Below the pieces are notes generated by a model. That model had not been told where the DNA came from. It worked only from the letters and a program-made list of their open reading frames with translations, and ran no database searches. Source: JALORV01 sp963703945 (lineage in GTDB: Bacteria > Pseudomonadota > Gammaproteobacteria > Burkholderiales > Burkholderiaceae_F). From it: DNA of 64,000 nucleotides. The position numbers and the translations under genes are program-made. Positions 8,948-16,758 of the stretch are shown here, one piece after another. Numbering within the stretch: the first letter of the stretch is position 1; each line of letters opens with the position of its first letter. The stretch lies in NCBI GenBank assembly GCA_963703945.1, contig CAVPGM010000011.1:372001-436000 (forward strand), given 5' to 3'.

Positions 8948-10498
8948 TCATGCGCGCCACATCGCCCAGGCGGCCAGCCCGACGACGATGACGAGCAACC
9001 CGGTGGCCGCCGCGTACCAGCGGTTCGTCAGGCGTTGCTCGCGCCGCAGTTCGCGCACCTCGTCGATCAACCGGTCGGCATCGCCATGGCGCGTCAGTGC
9101 GCTGTGCATCAGGCGCGGCAGCTGCGGCAGCAGGAAGCTCCATTGCAGCGCCTCCTGCCTGAGCTTGGCTTCGATGCCGCGCATGCCCACCTGCTGGTCC
9201 ATCCAGCGCTCGAGGAACGGCTTGGCAGTCTTCCACAGGTCGAGTTCCGGATCGAGGTGGCGGCCCAGGCCTTCGACATTGAGCAGCGTCTTCTGCAGCA
9301 GCACCAGCTGCGGCTGGATCGCGACGTTGAAGCGACGCGACGCCTGGAACAGCCGCAGCAGCACGATGCCGAGCGAGATGTCCTTCAGCGGCTTGTCGAA
9401 GATCGGCTCGCAGCAGGTGCGCACGGCGCCTTCGAGTTCGGTCACGCGCGTCGCCTCGGGTACCCAGCCGGATTCCACATGCAGTTCGGCGATCCGCCGG
9501 TAGTCGCGCCGGAAAAAGGCGAGGAAGTTCTGCGCCAGGTAGTTCTTGTCGCTTTCCGTGAGCGTGCCGACGATGCCGTAATCCAGCCCGATGTACTTGT
9601 TGAACTGATCGCCGTCGACACCGACCAGGATGTTGCCCGGGTGCATGTCGGCGTGGAAGAACGCATGGTCGAACACCTGGGTGAAGAACAGCGTCACGCC
9701 GTCGCGCGACAGCTTCTTGATGTCGATGCCGGCCTCCTTCAGCCGCTCGACCTGGCTGATCGGGATGCCGTTCATGCGCTCCATCACCAGCACGTTCTCG
9801 GCGCAGTAATCGAAGTACATCTCGGGAACCACCAGCAGCGGCGAGCCGGCGAAGTTGCGGCGCAGCTGCGACGCGTTGGCCGCCTCGCGCATCAGGTCGA
9901 GTTCGTCGTGCAGATACATGTCGAACTCGCGAACGACGTCGCGCGGGCGCAGGCGCTTGCCGTCGCGCCAGAGCTTTTCGACCAGCGCGGCCCCGGTGTC
10001 GAGCAGCGCGAGGTCCCTGTCGATCGCATTGAGCATGTCGGGCCGCAGCACCTTGACCGCGACTTCGCGTCCGGCGTGCGAGCCGTTTCGCACGACCGCG
10101 AAGTGCACCTGCGCGATCGATGCCGAGGCGACGGGCTCGCGCTCGAAGCTCGCGAACACCTCGTCGATGCGGCGGCCGAGACCGCGTTCGATCTCGCGCA
10201 CGGCGATGTCGGAAGCAAACGGCGGCACGCGGTCCTGCAGCTTCGCCAGTTCGTCGGCCACGTCGGGCGGCAGCAGGTCGCGCCGCGTCGACAGCACCTG
10301 CCCGAACTTGACGAAGATGGGCCCGAGGTCTTCCAGAGCGCGCCGCAGCCGTACGCCGCGCGTTCCGGCCGGCGGACCGAACGTGGTCCAGCGAACGATC
10401 CGCACCAGCGTCGGGTTCTTCAGGCTGGCGACGACGATTTCGTCGAGGCGGTAGCGCCAGACGACGGTCAGTATGCGTAGCAGTCGCAACAGGCGCAT
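8948..10498 (-). CDS. ubiB: Ubiquinone biosynthesis protein UbiB (atypical kinase/ATPase)
   Basis: Membrane-associated protein kinase-like ATPase needed for ubiquinone synthesis. It is 516 aa, near the family length of about 546. The diagnostic KxGQ motif lies at 64-67 (VKFGQVLSTRRDLLP); further motifs are ASIAQVH, ADMHPGNILV and GLDYGIVGTL. The C-terminus has a hydrophobic anchor (GLLVIVVGLAAWAMW). The frame is intact. It is the last gene of ubiE-Tim44-like-ubiJ-ubiB, all on the minus strand, about 100 bases after ubiJ. Confidence 0.95.
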   Translation of the reverse strand: MRLLRLLRILTVVWRYRLDEIVVASLKNPTLVRIVRWTTFGPPAGTRGVRLRRALEDLGPIFVKFGQVLSTRRDLLPPDVADELAKLQDRVPPFASDIAVREIERGLGRRIDEVFASFEREPVASASIAQVHFAVVRNGSHAGREVAVKVLRPDMLNAIDRDLALLDTGAALVEKLWRDGKRLRPRDVVREFDMYLHDELDLMREAANASQLRRNFAGSPLLVVPEMYFDYCAENVLVMERMNGIPISQVERLKEAGIDIKKLSRDGVTLFFTQVFDHAFFHADMHPGNILVGVDGDQFNKYIGLDYGIVGTLTESDKNYLAQNFLAFFRRDYRRIAELHVESGWVPEATRVTELEGAVRTCCEPIFDKPLKDISLGIVLLRLFQASRRFNVAIQPQLVLLQKTLLNVEGLGRHLDPELDLWKTAKPFLERWMDQQVGMRGIEAKLRQEALQWSFLLPQLPRLMHSALTRHGDADRLIDEVRELRREQRLTNRWYAAATGLLVIVVGLAAWAMWRA

Positions 10499-10597
10499 GG
10501 CGGCGGATTGTACGAGCCGCTCATGTGTGCGATGTAATTCGATCTGCGCGGCGGAGAATCAGCCGCCACTGCGCGCCGACCGCCGGCGCGCGATGGC

Positions 10598-11185
10598 CTA
10601 GGCCTGTGCGCGCTCCCTCAGCGAGATGCGCTTGTCGAGTCGCTCGACATCGTCACGCAGTCGAGCGACCTCGGAGCCAAAGTCTCTCAGCTCGTCGCGC
10701 GCAACGATCATCGGATTCTCGGTGACGAAGAAATTGGCGCCGTTGTCGAGCATGCGCTCGGCGAGCTCGCGCCAGTGCGACGCGCTCATCCGCAGCAGCC
10801 CGACGATGCGCCGCGCCATGACATCGCCGACGAAGCGCGACAGATCCTCTTCGGGCTCGGGCCGCAGGTTCTGCAGCACGAACGCGAGCGCCTGGGCAAA
10901 TTCGGCATCGCCATTGAGCGCGATATTGCGCATCGCCGACCCCGGATCGCTGAGCGCGAGCGGCAATGCGGCCAGCTGGAGGCCTACGGTGACTGCCGGT
11001 TCGGCACCCTCGGCATCGCCGAACTCGCCGCCGTCGGCCACCTTCAGCGTCAACGAGAAAGGCAGGGCATCGAAGCGCGCCACGCGGCCGGAAAACGGCG
11101 CGAGGCGTTCACGCGCCCAGGATTCGCGCGCCAGCATGCGGTTCAGCACGGACACCGCTGCTGCCGTGGTCAGCCGCTCGATCAT
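10598..11185 (-). CDS. ubiJ: Ubiquinone biosynthesis accessory factor UbiJ (SCP2-like)
   Basis: Lipid-binding assembly factor that with UbiK is thought to organise the Ubi complex. It is 195 aa. The N-terminal SCP2-like fold contains PFSLTLKVADGG, AVTVGLQLAALPLAL and IALNGDAEFAQALAFVLQ; the C-terminal part is a helical tail with charged heptads (VARLRDDVERLDKRISLRERAQ). This layout and its position between ubiE and ubiB are typical of proteobacterial UbiJ. The gene starts 28 bases downstream of the Tim44-like gene. Confidence 0.9.
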   Translation of the reverse strand: MIERLTTAAAVSVLNRMLARESWARERLAPFSGRVARFDALPFSLTLKVADGGEFGDAEGAEPAVTVGLQLAALPLALSDPGSAMRNIALNGDAEFAQALAFVLQNLRPEPEEDLSRFVGDVMARRIVGLLRMSASHWRELAERMLDNGANFFVTENPMIVARDELRDFGSEVARLRDDVERLDKRISLRERAQA

Positions 11186-11212
11186 CGGGCTCAGGGCGCG
11201 GTCGATCGCGCG

Positions 11213-12181
11213 TCAGGCCATCTGCTGGATGCCTGCGAGCAGCCAGCCCGCGCGACCGCTGGTCGGCTTGGTGAGGTTCCACACCTCGGTCACCGGCTCG
11301 ATCTCGCCATTGACACGCAGCTGGCCGTCGAAGCGGACGCTGGCGACGTGCTCGTCTGCGCTCGATTCGATACCCAGCAGTTCCGCGTCGAGCGCGACCA
11401 CTTCGGTGCGGGTCTGTCCGCTGCGATTGCGAAGCTCATGCGTCAGCGAGATGAACATGTCGTCGGTCGTGAGCTCCGACATCTGATCGAGGTTTCCACT
11501 GTCCCAGGCGTGTTGGAGGCGCACAAAACTGTTCTTGGCGTGCGTCAGGAAAGCCGGAGTATCGAATCCGGCCGGGATGCCCCACGGCGCGCTCGCCGGG
11601 CCGCCGCGCATGAACTGATCCATCGCCGATCCGGGGCGGCCACCGGCGCCCGGCGGAGTGACAGCCGCGCGTTGAGCCGGCACGGAAGCGGTTTCGTAGC
11701 CGACGTGCGAGTACGTGCCGGGGCCGCGTGGAACCGCGCGATCCGGTGCCGGCACGGGCGCGGGGCCGCGCATGCGCCGCATCACGAAACCCACGATCAG
11801 CATCAGCGCGATGCCGACCAGCATGACGGTCAGGAACAGGCTCAGCGCTTCACCGAAACCGAGCCAGTTCGCGAGGGCGGCCAACCCGAGACCCGCCGCG
11901 AGACCCATCAAAGCGCCACGCCAGGGACTCGCCGCGCGCGGCGTAGCCGCGGTTGCGCCTGCGGTCGGCGATGTCGCTGTCGCGGGCTGCTGTGTGTTCT
12001 GCGCAGGGGCGGATTGCGCCGCACCCGGCTGCTGCGCGGGCGGCGTGGCCTGGCGCTGCTGCACCTGCGGCGACTGGCGACCAAAACTCTTGCCGCCGCC
12101 GAACCGGCGCTGCGCGTCCGCATCGAGCGACACTGTTGCCGCCAGCACACCGATCAGCACTGCTGCGAGCCACTTGCTCAT
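11213..12181 (-). CDS. Tim44-like domain membrane protein
   Basis: 322 aa from the ATG at 12181, which sits 14 bases past the ubiE stop and gives MSKWLAAVLIGVLAATVS, a signal or anchor segment ending in ADA. Then comes a low-complexity Gln/Pro/Ala linker, two hydrophobic segments (GALMGLAAGLGLAALANWLG and LFLTVMLVGIALMLIVGFVM), a second linker, and a C-terminal Tim44-like domain (about 210-322: FLTHAKNSFVRLQHAWDSGN…). Such proteins occur beside ubi genes in betaproteobacteria. A membrane-scaffold role in ubiquinone synthesis is inference from the neighbours. Confidence 0.85.
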   Translation of the reverse strand: MSKWLAAVLIGVLAATVSLDADAQRRFGGGKSFGRQSPQVQQRQATPPAQQPGAAQSAPAQNTQQPATATSPTAGATAATPRAASPWRGALMGLAAGLGLAALANWLGFGEALSLFLTVMLVGIALMLIVGFVMRRMRGPAPVPAPDRAVPRGPGTYSHVGYETASVPAQRAAVTPPGAGGRPGSAMDQFMRGGPASAPWGIPAGFDTPAFLTHAKNSFVRLQHAWDSGNLDQMSELTTDDMFISLTHELRNRSGQTRTEVVALDAELLGIESSADEHVASVRFDGQLRVNGEIEPVTEVWNLTKPTSGRAGWLLAGIQQMA

Positions 12182-12194
12182 TCGATCTCCGCTT

Positions 12195-12941
12195 TCAGTA
12201 CACCGTGCCGACGTGCAGCGCACACACGCCTGCGGTGAGGTTGAACCATTGGACGTCGCGCAGTCCCGCACGTTCCATCATCTGCGCGAGTTCGCCCTGC
12301 GGCGGGTGCATGCGGATGGATTCGGCGAGATAGCGATAGCTGTCGCTGTCGCCTGCGAGCTTGCGGCCGAGCCAGGGCAGCACGTTGAACGAGTAAGCAT
12401 CGTACAGCGGTGCGAGCGGCTGCCAAATGCGGGAAAACTCCAGCACCAGCAGCTGCCCTCCGGGTCGCAGCACGCGAGCCATTTCAGCCAGCGCGGCTTC
12501 CTTGTGCGTCATGTTGCGCAGGCCGAATGCCACGCTGACCCGGTCGAAGTAACCCGCCGCAAACGGTAGCCGCTCGGCGTCGCACTGCGCCAGCGGCAGC
12601 ACCAGTCCGGCATCGAGCAGGCGATCGCGCCCTGCGGCAAGCATTGCGCCGTTGATGTCGGTCAGCCAGACCTCGCCGCTCGGTCCGACGCGCTGCGCGA
12701 ATGCGCGCGCCAGATCGCCGGTGCCCCCAGCGATGTCGAGCACCTTCATTCCGGCCCGCACATTCGCCTGGCGCACGGTGAACGACTTCCACAGTCGGTG
12801 CAGCCCGGCCGACATCACGTCGTTCATCAGGTCGTAGCGACTCGCCACCGAGTCGAACACGCCGGCCACCCGCGTGACCTTGTCCGCCTCGCTGACTCGC
12901 TCGAATCCGAAGTCGGTCGATCCGGAGTCTTCGGACTTCAT
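12195..12941 (-). CDS. ubiE: Ubiquinone/menaquinone C-methyltransferase UbiE
   Basis: SAM-dependent methyltransferase acting on demethylmenaquinol or the C2 position of the benzoquinol ring. It is 248 aa and intact. Family signatures are FDSVASRYDLMNDVMS near residue 28-43, the SAM-binding VLDIAGGTGDLA, FGLRNMTHKEAALAEM and RVLRPGGQLLVLEFS, followed by YDAYSFNVLPWLG. It starts 19 bases after the DUF971 gene and leads the ubiE-Tim44-ubiJ-ubiB run. Confidence 0.97.
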   Translation of the reverse strand: MKSEDSGSTDFGFERVSEADKVTRVAGVFDSVASRYDLMNDVMSAGLHRLWKSFTVRQANVRAGMKVLDIAGGTGDLARAFAQRVGPSGEVWLTDINGAMLAAGRDRLLDAGLVLPLAQCDAERLPFAAGYFDRVSVAFGLRNMTHKEAALAEMARVLRPGGQLLVLEFSRIWQPLAPLYDAYSFNVLPWLGRKLAGDSDSYRYLAESIRMHPPQGELAQMMERAGLRDVQWFNLTAGVCALHVGTVY

Positions 12942-12960
12942 CGTGCGTCAGACAATCGCA

Positions 12961-13383
12961 TCAATGTCGGCCGCAGCCGGGAACCGCCGCGGGTGAAGCT
13001 GAGGCCGCCAGCGAATCGCGGCTGCCGCCCTCGGCCTGCAACCGCTCGAGATATTCCGCCCACAAGCGCGCCTGCTGCGTGCCCAGCTCGTACAGGTAGT
13101 CCCACGAATAGATCCCGCTCTCGTGGCCGTCCGAAAACGATGGCTGGATCGCGTAATGGCCGACCGGCTGCAAGGCATTGATCGTCACGTCGCGCTTGCC
13201 GACCTGCAGTGTTTCTTGCCCGGGTCCGTGACCCCGGACCTCGGCGGACGGCGAGTAGACGCGCAGGAACTCGAACGGCAGGCGGAACCGCGCGCCGTCG
13301 TCGAACTCGATTTCCAGCACTCGCGACGCCGTGTGCAGCACGACGCTGGACGGAGCGGGGACAGGCGAACGTGAGGCGGGCAT
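12961..13383 (-). CDS. DUF971 domain protein
   Basis: Small cytosolic protein, 140 aa. The core (about 15-105) matches DUF971, the domain also found at the N-terminus of gamma-butyrobetaine hydroxylases: LEIEFDDGARFRLPFEFLRV, QPVGHYAIQPSFSDGHESGI and YSWDYLYELG. Members carry a possible metal site and are often encoded with ubiE, as here. The function is not established. The last 30 residues are Ala/Gly-rich and less conserved. Confidence 0.88.
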   Translation of the reverse strand: MPASRSPVPAPSSVVLHTASRVLEIEFDDGARFRLPFEFLRVYSPSAEVRGHGPGQETLQVGKRDVTINALQPVGHYAIQPSFSDGHESGIYSWDYLYELGTQQARLWAEYLERLQAEGGSRDSLAASASPAAVPGCGRH

Positions 13384-13505
13384 CGATATGAACTTGAATG
13401 CCGGACGCGAGTAGTGAGACTGATCCTACACCGCGAAGCAAGCGCCTATGGACTGGCTGGTCGCTGTGCGCAGTGCTTCTTGCTGAGACACGGTTGCAGC
13501 GAGGT

Positions 13506-13581
13506 TGGCGCGCCTGGCGGGACTCGAACCCACGACCCCTGGCTTCGGAGGCCAGTACTCTATCCACTGAGCTACAGGCGC
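13506..13581 (-). tRNA. tRNA-Arg (anticodon CCG)
   Basis: The minus strand reads GCGCCTGTAGCTCAGTGG at the 5' end, anticodon stem CTGGC / GCCAG around loop CTCCGAA (anticodon CCG, decoding CGG), and T arm with GGTTCGAATCC. The acceptor stem GCGCCTG pairs with CAGGCGC (13510-13516). The discriminator G at 13509 is followed by an encoded CCA (13508-13506), giving 76 nt. The gene stands alone between the ubi cluster and the cytochrome gene. Confidence 0.96.
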
Positions 13582-13857
13582 GTGGCGAAGATGCGGCGGC
13601 TCGCTGCCGTTGCCGCCATGAGCTCGAGCCGCACCGATCATTCCGTAGGCCGCGCGAGCACGGGGCGGATGGTAACGGGTTTCGATGCGCACCGCTCGCA
13701 GCTGACGCGGCTGACTGTCCGCGGCACGCTCTGACTGACCTCGCGGGCTATACTTGCCTGCTTTGCGGCGCAGCCCCGCGTCGAAATCCGAGGGTGGCTC
13801 CGCCCCGTTGCGTCCCGCCGAACTCAGCGCCGTCGTGCACCCGCCGCCAGGAGCCTT

Positions 13858-14940
13858 ATGTCGAGCGAAAAAAACACTTCGCTGATCAAGACGCCGCGCC
13901 AGCTGATCACACTGATCGTCCTCGCGTTCGTGGTGCCGGTGATCCTGATCATCCTGCTGGCGACGTTCGTTGCCGGACAGCGTACCGAGGGTGCGGGTTC
14001 TGATGCGATGACGGCTGAAGCGATCGCTGAGCGCTTGCGGCCGGTCGGCACGGTTGTCCTTGCGAGTGCGCCGTCTGGTCCGCGCACTCTGCAAAGCGGC
14101 GAAGCCGTTTACAAGCTCGCCTGTGTCGCGTGCCACGGCACGGGCGCCGCCGGCGCTCCGAAACTGGGCGATACCGCCGCCTGGGCGCCGCGGGTGAAAC
14201 AGGGCGCCGACACACTCTTCAAGCACGCCGTCGACGGGTTCAAGGCCATGCCGCCGAGAGGTGGCAGCGCCGACCTCGACTCGTTGGAAGTTGCGCGCGC
14301 GGTGGTCTACATGGCCAACCAGTCCGGCGCGAAGTTCAAGGAGCCCGCGGCGCCTGCGCCAGCCACCACCACGGCGGCCCGCACCGGCGAGCAGATCGTC
14401 CAGCAGACGTGCGGCAACTGCCATGTGGCCGGCCTCAACGGGGCACCCAGGATCGGTGACCGTGCAGCGTGGACCAAGCGCGCGTCCGGTGGCATCGATG
14501 CCGCTGTCGCAGCCGCCATCAAGGGCCACGGCGGGATGCCTGCGCGCGGCGGCATGGCTGACCTCACCGACCCCGAGTTGAAGTCCGCCGTGCAGTACAT
14601 GTTCAATCAGTCGACCGCTGCACCGGTGACTGTTGCATCGTCGAGCACTGCGGCGCCGGCTGCCACGCCCGCCGCATCAGCGGCGAGTGCGACGGTGAAG
14701 CCGGACGGCGCCAAGGTTTACGCCGCTGGATGCAACGCATGCCACGCCAGCGGGGTCGCGGGTGCGCCCAGGTTCGGCGACAAGGCCGCCTGGGCACCGC
14801 GCATCAAGGCCGGTACCGATGGCCTGCTGGCTTCGGTGGTCAAGGGCAAGGGCGCGATGCCGCCCAAGGGTGGACAGTCCGGCGCCAGCGACGCCGACCT
14901 GCGTGCCGCTATCGAATACATGGTGGCCGCAGCCCGGTAG
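13858..14940 (+). CDS. Membrane-anchored triheme cytochrome c (three c5-type modules)
   Basis: 360 aa. A TM anchor at about 16-40 (LITLIVLAFVVPVILIILLA) is followed by three cytochrome c5-like modules, each with a CxxCH heme site: CVACH (89-93), CGNCH (185-189) and CNACH (292-296). Each is followed by a methionine-ligand segment (MPPRGG, MPARGG, MPPKGG). Ala/Pro/Thr linkers separate the modules. It probably moves electrons on the periplasmic face of the membrane, between quinol oxidizer and terminal oxidase or outer partners. The three modules resemble each other, suggesting internal duplication. TATACT at 13749-13754 may be the -10 element. Confidence 0.9.
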   Translation: MSSEKNTSLIKTPRQLITLIVLAFVVPVILIILLATFVAGQRTEGAGSDAMTAEAIAERLRPVGTVVLASAPSGPRTLQSGEAVYKLACVACHGTGAAGAPKLGDTAAWAPRVKQGADTLFKHAVDGFKAMPPRGGSADLDSLEVARAVVYMANQSGAKFKEPAAPAPATTTAARTGEQIVQQTCGNCHVAGLNGAPRIGDRAAWTKRASGGIDAAVAAAIKGHGGMPARGGMADLTDPELKSAVQYMFNQSTAAPVTVASSSTAAPAATPAASAASATVKPDGAKVYAAGCNACHASGVAGAPRFGDKAAWAPRIKAGTDGLLASVVKGKGAMPPKGGQSGASDADLRAAIEYMVAAAR

Positions 14941-14962
14941 CGCTTCACCGCCACGCGATGAA

Positions 14963-14982
14963 ACGGGCGCCGCGGCGCCCGT
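14963..14982. terminator. 20-bp perfect palindrome after the triheme cytochrome gene
   Basis: ACGGGCGCCG / CGGCGCCCGT is a perfect palindrome 22 bases after the cytochrome stop, followed by GTTCTTGTTC, a weak T-rich tail. It lies between convergent genes (the anti-sigma gene ends at 15004), so it may act in both directions. Confidence 0.6.
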
Positions 14983-15003
14983 TCTTGTTCTTGCAGCGAG
15001 AAC

Positions 15004-15741
15004 TCAGGGATTGAGCTGCCGGTAGACGAGCCGGGCAATGACCTGCAACTCGTCGCGCGGAAGGTCACCCGCGAGTGCATAGCCCAGTGGTCCGTCGATC
15101 CAATAGAACACGCGCGTATTGCCTTCCTCGGAGAAACGGAACGCGGTCTCGCGGTTGGTCGATTCGCGCTTGACCAGCAACGACAACCTGCGACCGTGCG
15201 CATTTTCGTACATCAGCATCGCGATCGGCGCTGGATCGCTCGAGTCCGTCGGCGGGAGCAGCCGCCCTCCCAGCAGCTGATAGCCAGCCGTATCGAGCGA
15301 CGGGGCACGCAACGGCGTCGAGAGGCGCTTCGAGAGCCAGGCGACGAGGTGTTGCTGTTCATTGGCAGCCACTTCGACCGGATGCCGCACCTCGGGCACG
15401 TAGGCCGCGTGTGCGTACATCGCGACATGCGCGATCGCAGGCATCGATGCCTCGTCGCCGAGCCAGCCGCGCGCCAGATAGCCGCTCGCGACCCCGAGCG
15501 CCAGTGTTGCCGCGAGGCCGCCCCACCGTCGCCAGTTCATCGCACCGGAGCGAGGCACGCGGATCGTGTGCGGTTCGAGCAGCACCGGATCGAACAATTG
15601 GTGCAGCGCCTGGTTCTGCGCCGCATACGCGCGCGCACGCGCAGCCGCCTCCTCGTCGCGCGCAAGTTCATCTTCGACGACGCGCTGCTCTTCCGGGCTG
15701 GCTTGCCGGTCGACGTAAGCGTGAAGCAGGTCTTCGTTCAT
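15004..15741 (-). CDS. Anti-sigma factor (membrane-bound zf-HC2/RsiW-like)
   Basis: 245 aa. The cytosolic N-terminus (MNEDLLHAYVDRQASPEEQ) has the ASD-like helical layout of anti-sigma factors, though the His/Cys zinc motif is not obvious. A TM segment lies at about 71-93 (RWGGLAATLALGVASGYLAR), followed by a periplasmic domain of about 150 aa (VRHPVEVAANEQQHLVAWLSKR…). The gene directly follows the ECF sigma gene with 2 bases between, the usual pairing. It probably sequesters that sigma factor until an envelope signal arrives. Confidence 0.88.
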   Translation of the reverse strand: MNEDLLHAYVDRQASPEEQRVVEDELARDEEAAARARAYAAQNQALHQLFDPVLLEPHTIRVPRSGAMNWRRWGGLAATLALGVASGYLARGWLGDEASMPAIAHVAMYAHAAYVPEVRHPVEVAANEQQHLVAWLSKRLSTPLRAPSLDTAGYQLLGGRLLPPTDSSDPAPIAMLMYENAHGRRLSLLVKRESTNRETAFRFSEEGNTRVFYWIDGPLGYALAGDLPRDELQVIARLVYRQLNP

Positions 15742-15743
15742 GG

Positions 15744-16289
15744 CTATTTCACGCGCCGCAGTGACGCGCTGCCGCCAGTTGCCGGCTGTTCCTCGCCGGA
15801 AAGTATTCCCCTCAGCCGCTCGCGTCCACGCGCGAGGCGCGACATCACCGTGCCGATGGGAACGTCGATCACTGCCGCGGCTTCGGCATAGCTCATCTGT
15901 TCGAGTCCGACCAGCAGCAGTGTTTCGCGTTGTTCATCGGACAGTCTCATCAGTGCGTGCCGGAGCTCGGACAGCACGACACCGCTTTCGACCGAAGGCC
16001 CGGGCGGTGCGCTCTCCGACCTGCGCGCATCTGCATGCTGTTCGTCGAGCGACTCGACCGGGTGCAGCGAGCGTATGCGATTGACGTGGACGTTGTGCAT
16101 GACTGTGAAGAGCCACGCGCGCAGATCGGAGCCGGGTTGCCACAACGCCCGCTTGCGCCACGCACGCTCGAGCGTGTCCTGCACCAGATCGTCCGCCACG
16201 TCGCGCTGGCCGGCCAGCGCGACGGCATAGCGCCGCAGCCGTGGAATCCATCGCTCCACGTCTGCTGCGCTGAAGCCCGGACTCGGCAC
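15744..16289 (-). CDS. ECF-type RNA polymerase sigma factor
   Basis: 181 aa sigma-70 family protein with only regions 2 and 4. Region 2 spans about 15-75 (ALAGQRDVADDLVQDTLERAW, WLFTVMHNVHVNRIR); region 4 spans about 110-160 (ALMRLSDEQRETLLLVGLEQ, SYAEAAAVIDVPIGTVMSRL, ARGRERLR). It lies between a small lipoprotein gene and its probable anti-sigma factor on the same strand, with spacings of 3 and 2 bases, so the three are co-transcribed. The subgroup and target promoters are not identified. Confidence 0.93.
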   Translation of the reverse strand: MPSPGFSAADVERWIPRLRRYAVALAGQRDVADDLVQDTLERAWRKRALWQPGSDLRAWLFTVMHNVHVNRIRSLHPVESLDEQHADARRSESAPPGPSVESGVVLSELRHALMRLSDEQRETLLLVGLEQMSYAEAAAVIDVPIGTVMSRLARGRERLRGILSGEEQPATGGSASLRRVK

Positions 16290-16292
16290 GGA

Positions 16293-16691
16293 TCAGGCCT
16301 TGGCTAGCCGCCATACGTTGTTGAAACCATCGCCGCTGCGATCGCCGGGCTTGGTGTCCTTGGACCACAGGTACAAAGGCTTGCCTTTATAGGCCCACTG
16401 CCGCGCACCGTCGTCACGCGTGATGATGGTGTAGTCGCCGCTCGGCTTGGCATCGGCTGCCGCCAGCAGCGGCGGCCACAGTCCCGCGCACGCCCCGTTG
16501 CAGACGCTCTTGCCGCTTCCGACTGCGTCCTTGTCGAACGTATAAAGCGTCATCCCGGCGCTGTTTGTCAGTGCCCCATCCATCACCTTGGTGGGCGCCG
16601 CCGGTGCGCTGCCCGTCATCTTTTCCATGGTCGAGCAGCCCACCACACCGGCCAGAGCCAGCGTCATCAGGGCGATCAGAACCGTCCGCAT
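16293..16691 (-). CDS. Small secreted-repeat lipoprotein (COG4315 type)
   Basis: 132 aa from the ATG at 16691 with upstream AGGAG. The signal peptide ends in a lipobox (LAGVVGCS, Cys19). The mature part has the 'secreted repeat of unknown function' pattern: GMTLYTFDKD, CNGACAGLWPPL, and WAYKGKPLYLWSKDTKPGD with GDGFNNVWRL at the end. Such proteins are common in betaproteobacteria beside ECF sigma genes. The function is unknown; heme or metal links have been suggested for relatives, but nothing here proves it. Confidence 0.88.
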   Translation of the reverse strand: MRTVLIALMTLALAGVVGCSTMEKMTGSAPAAPTKVMDGALTNSAGMTLYTFDKDAVGSGKSVCNGACAGLWPPLLAAADAKPSGDYTIITRDDGARQWAYKGKPLYLWSKDTKPGDRSGDGFNNVWRLAKA

Positions 16692-16758
16692 TTCCCACTC
16701 CTTTCCTCGCGAAGATATTGGTAAACACGCCAACCGGGAGCGCTATTCCGTCCGCGCC

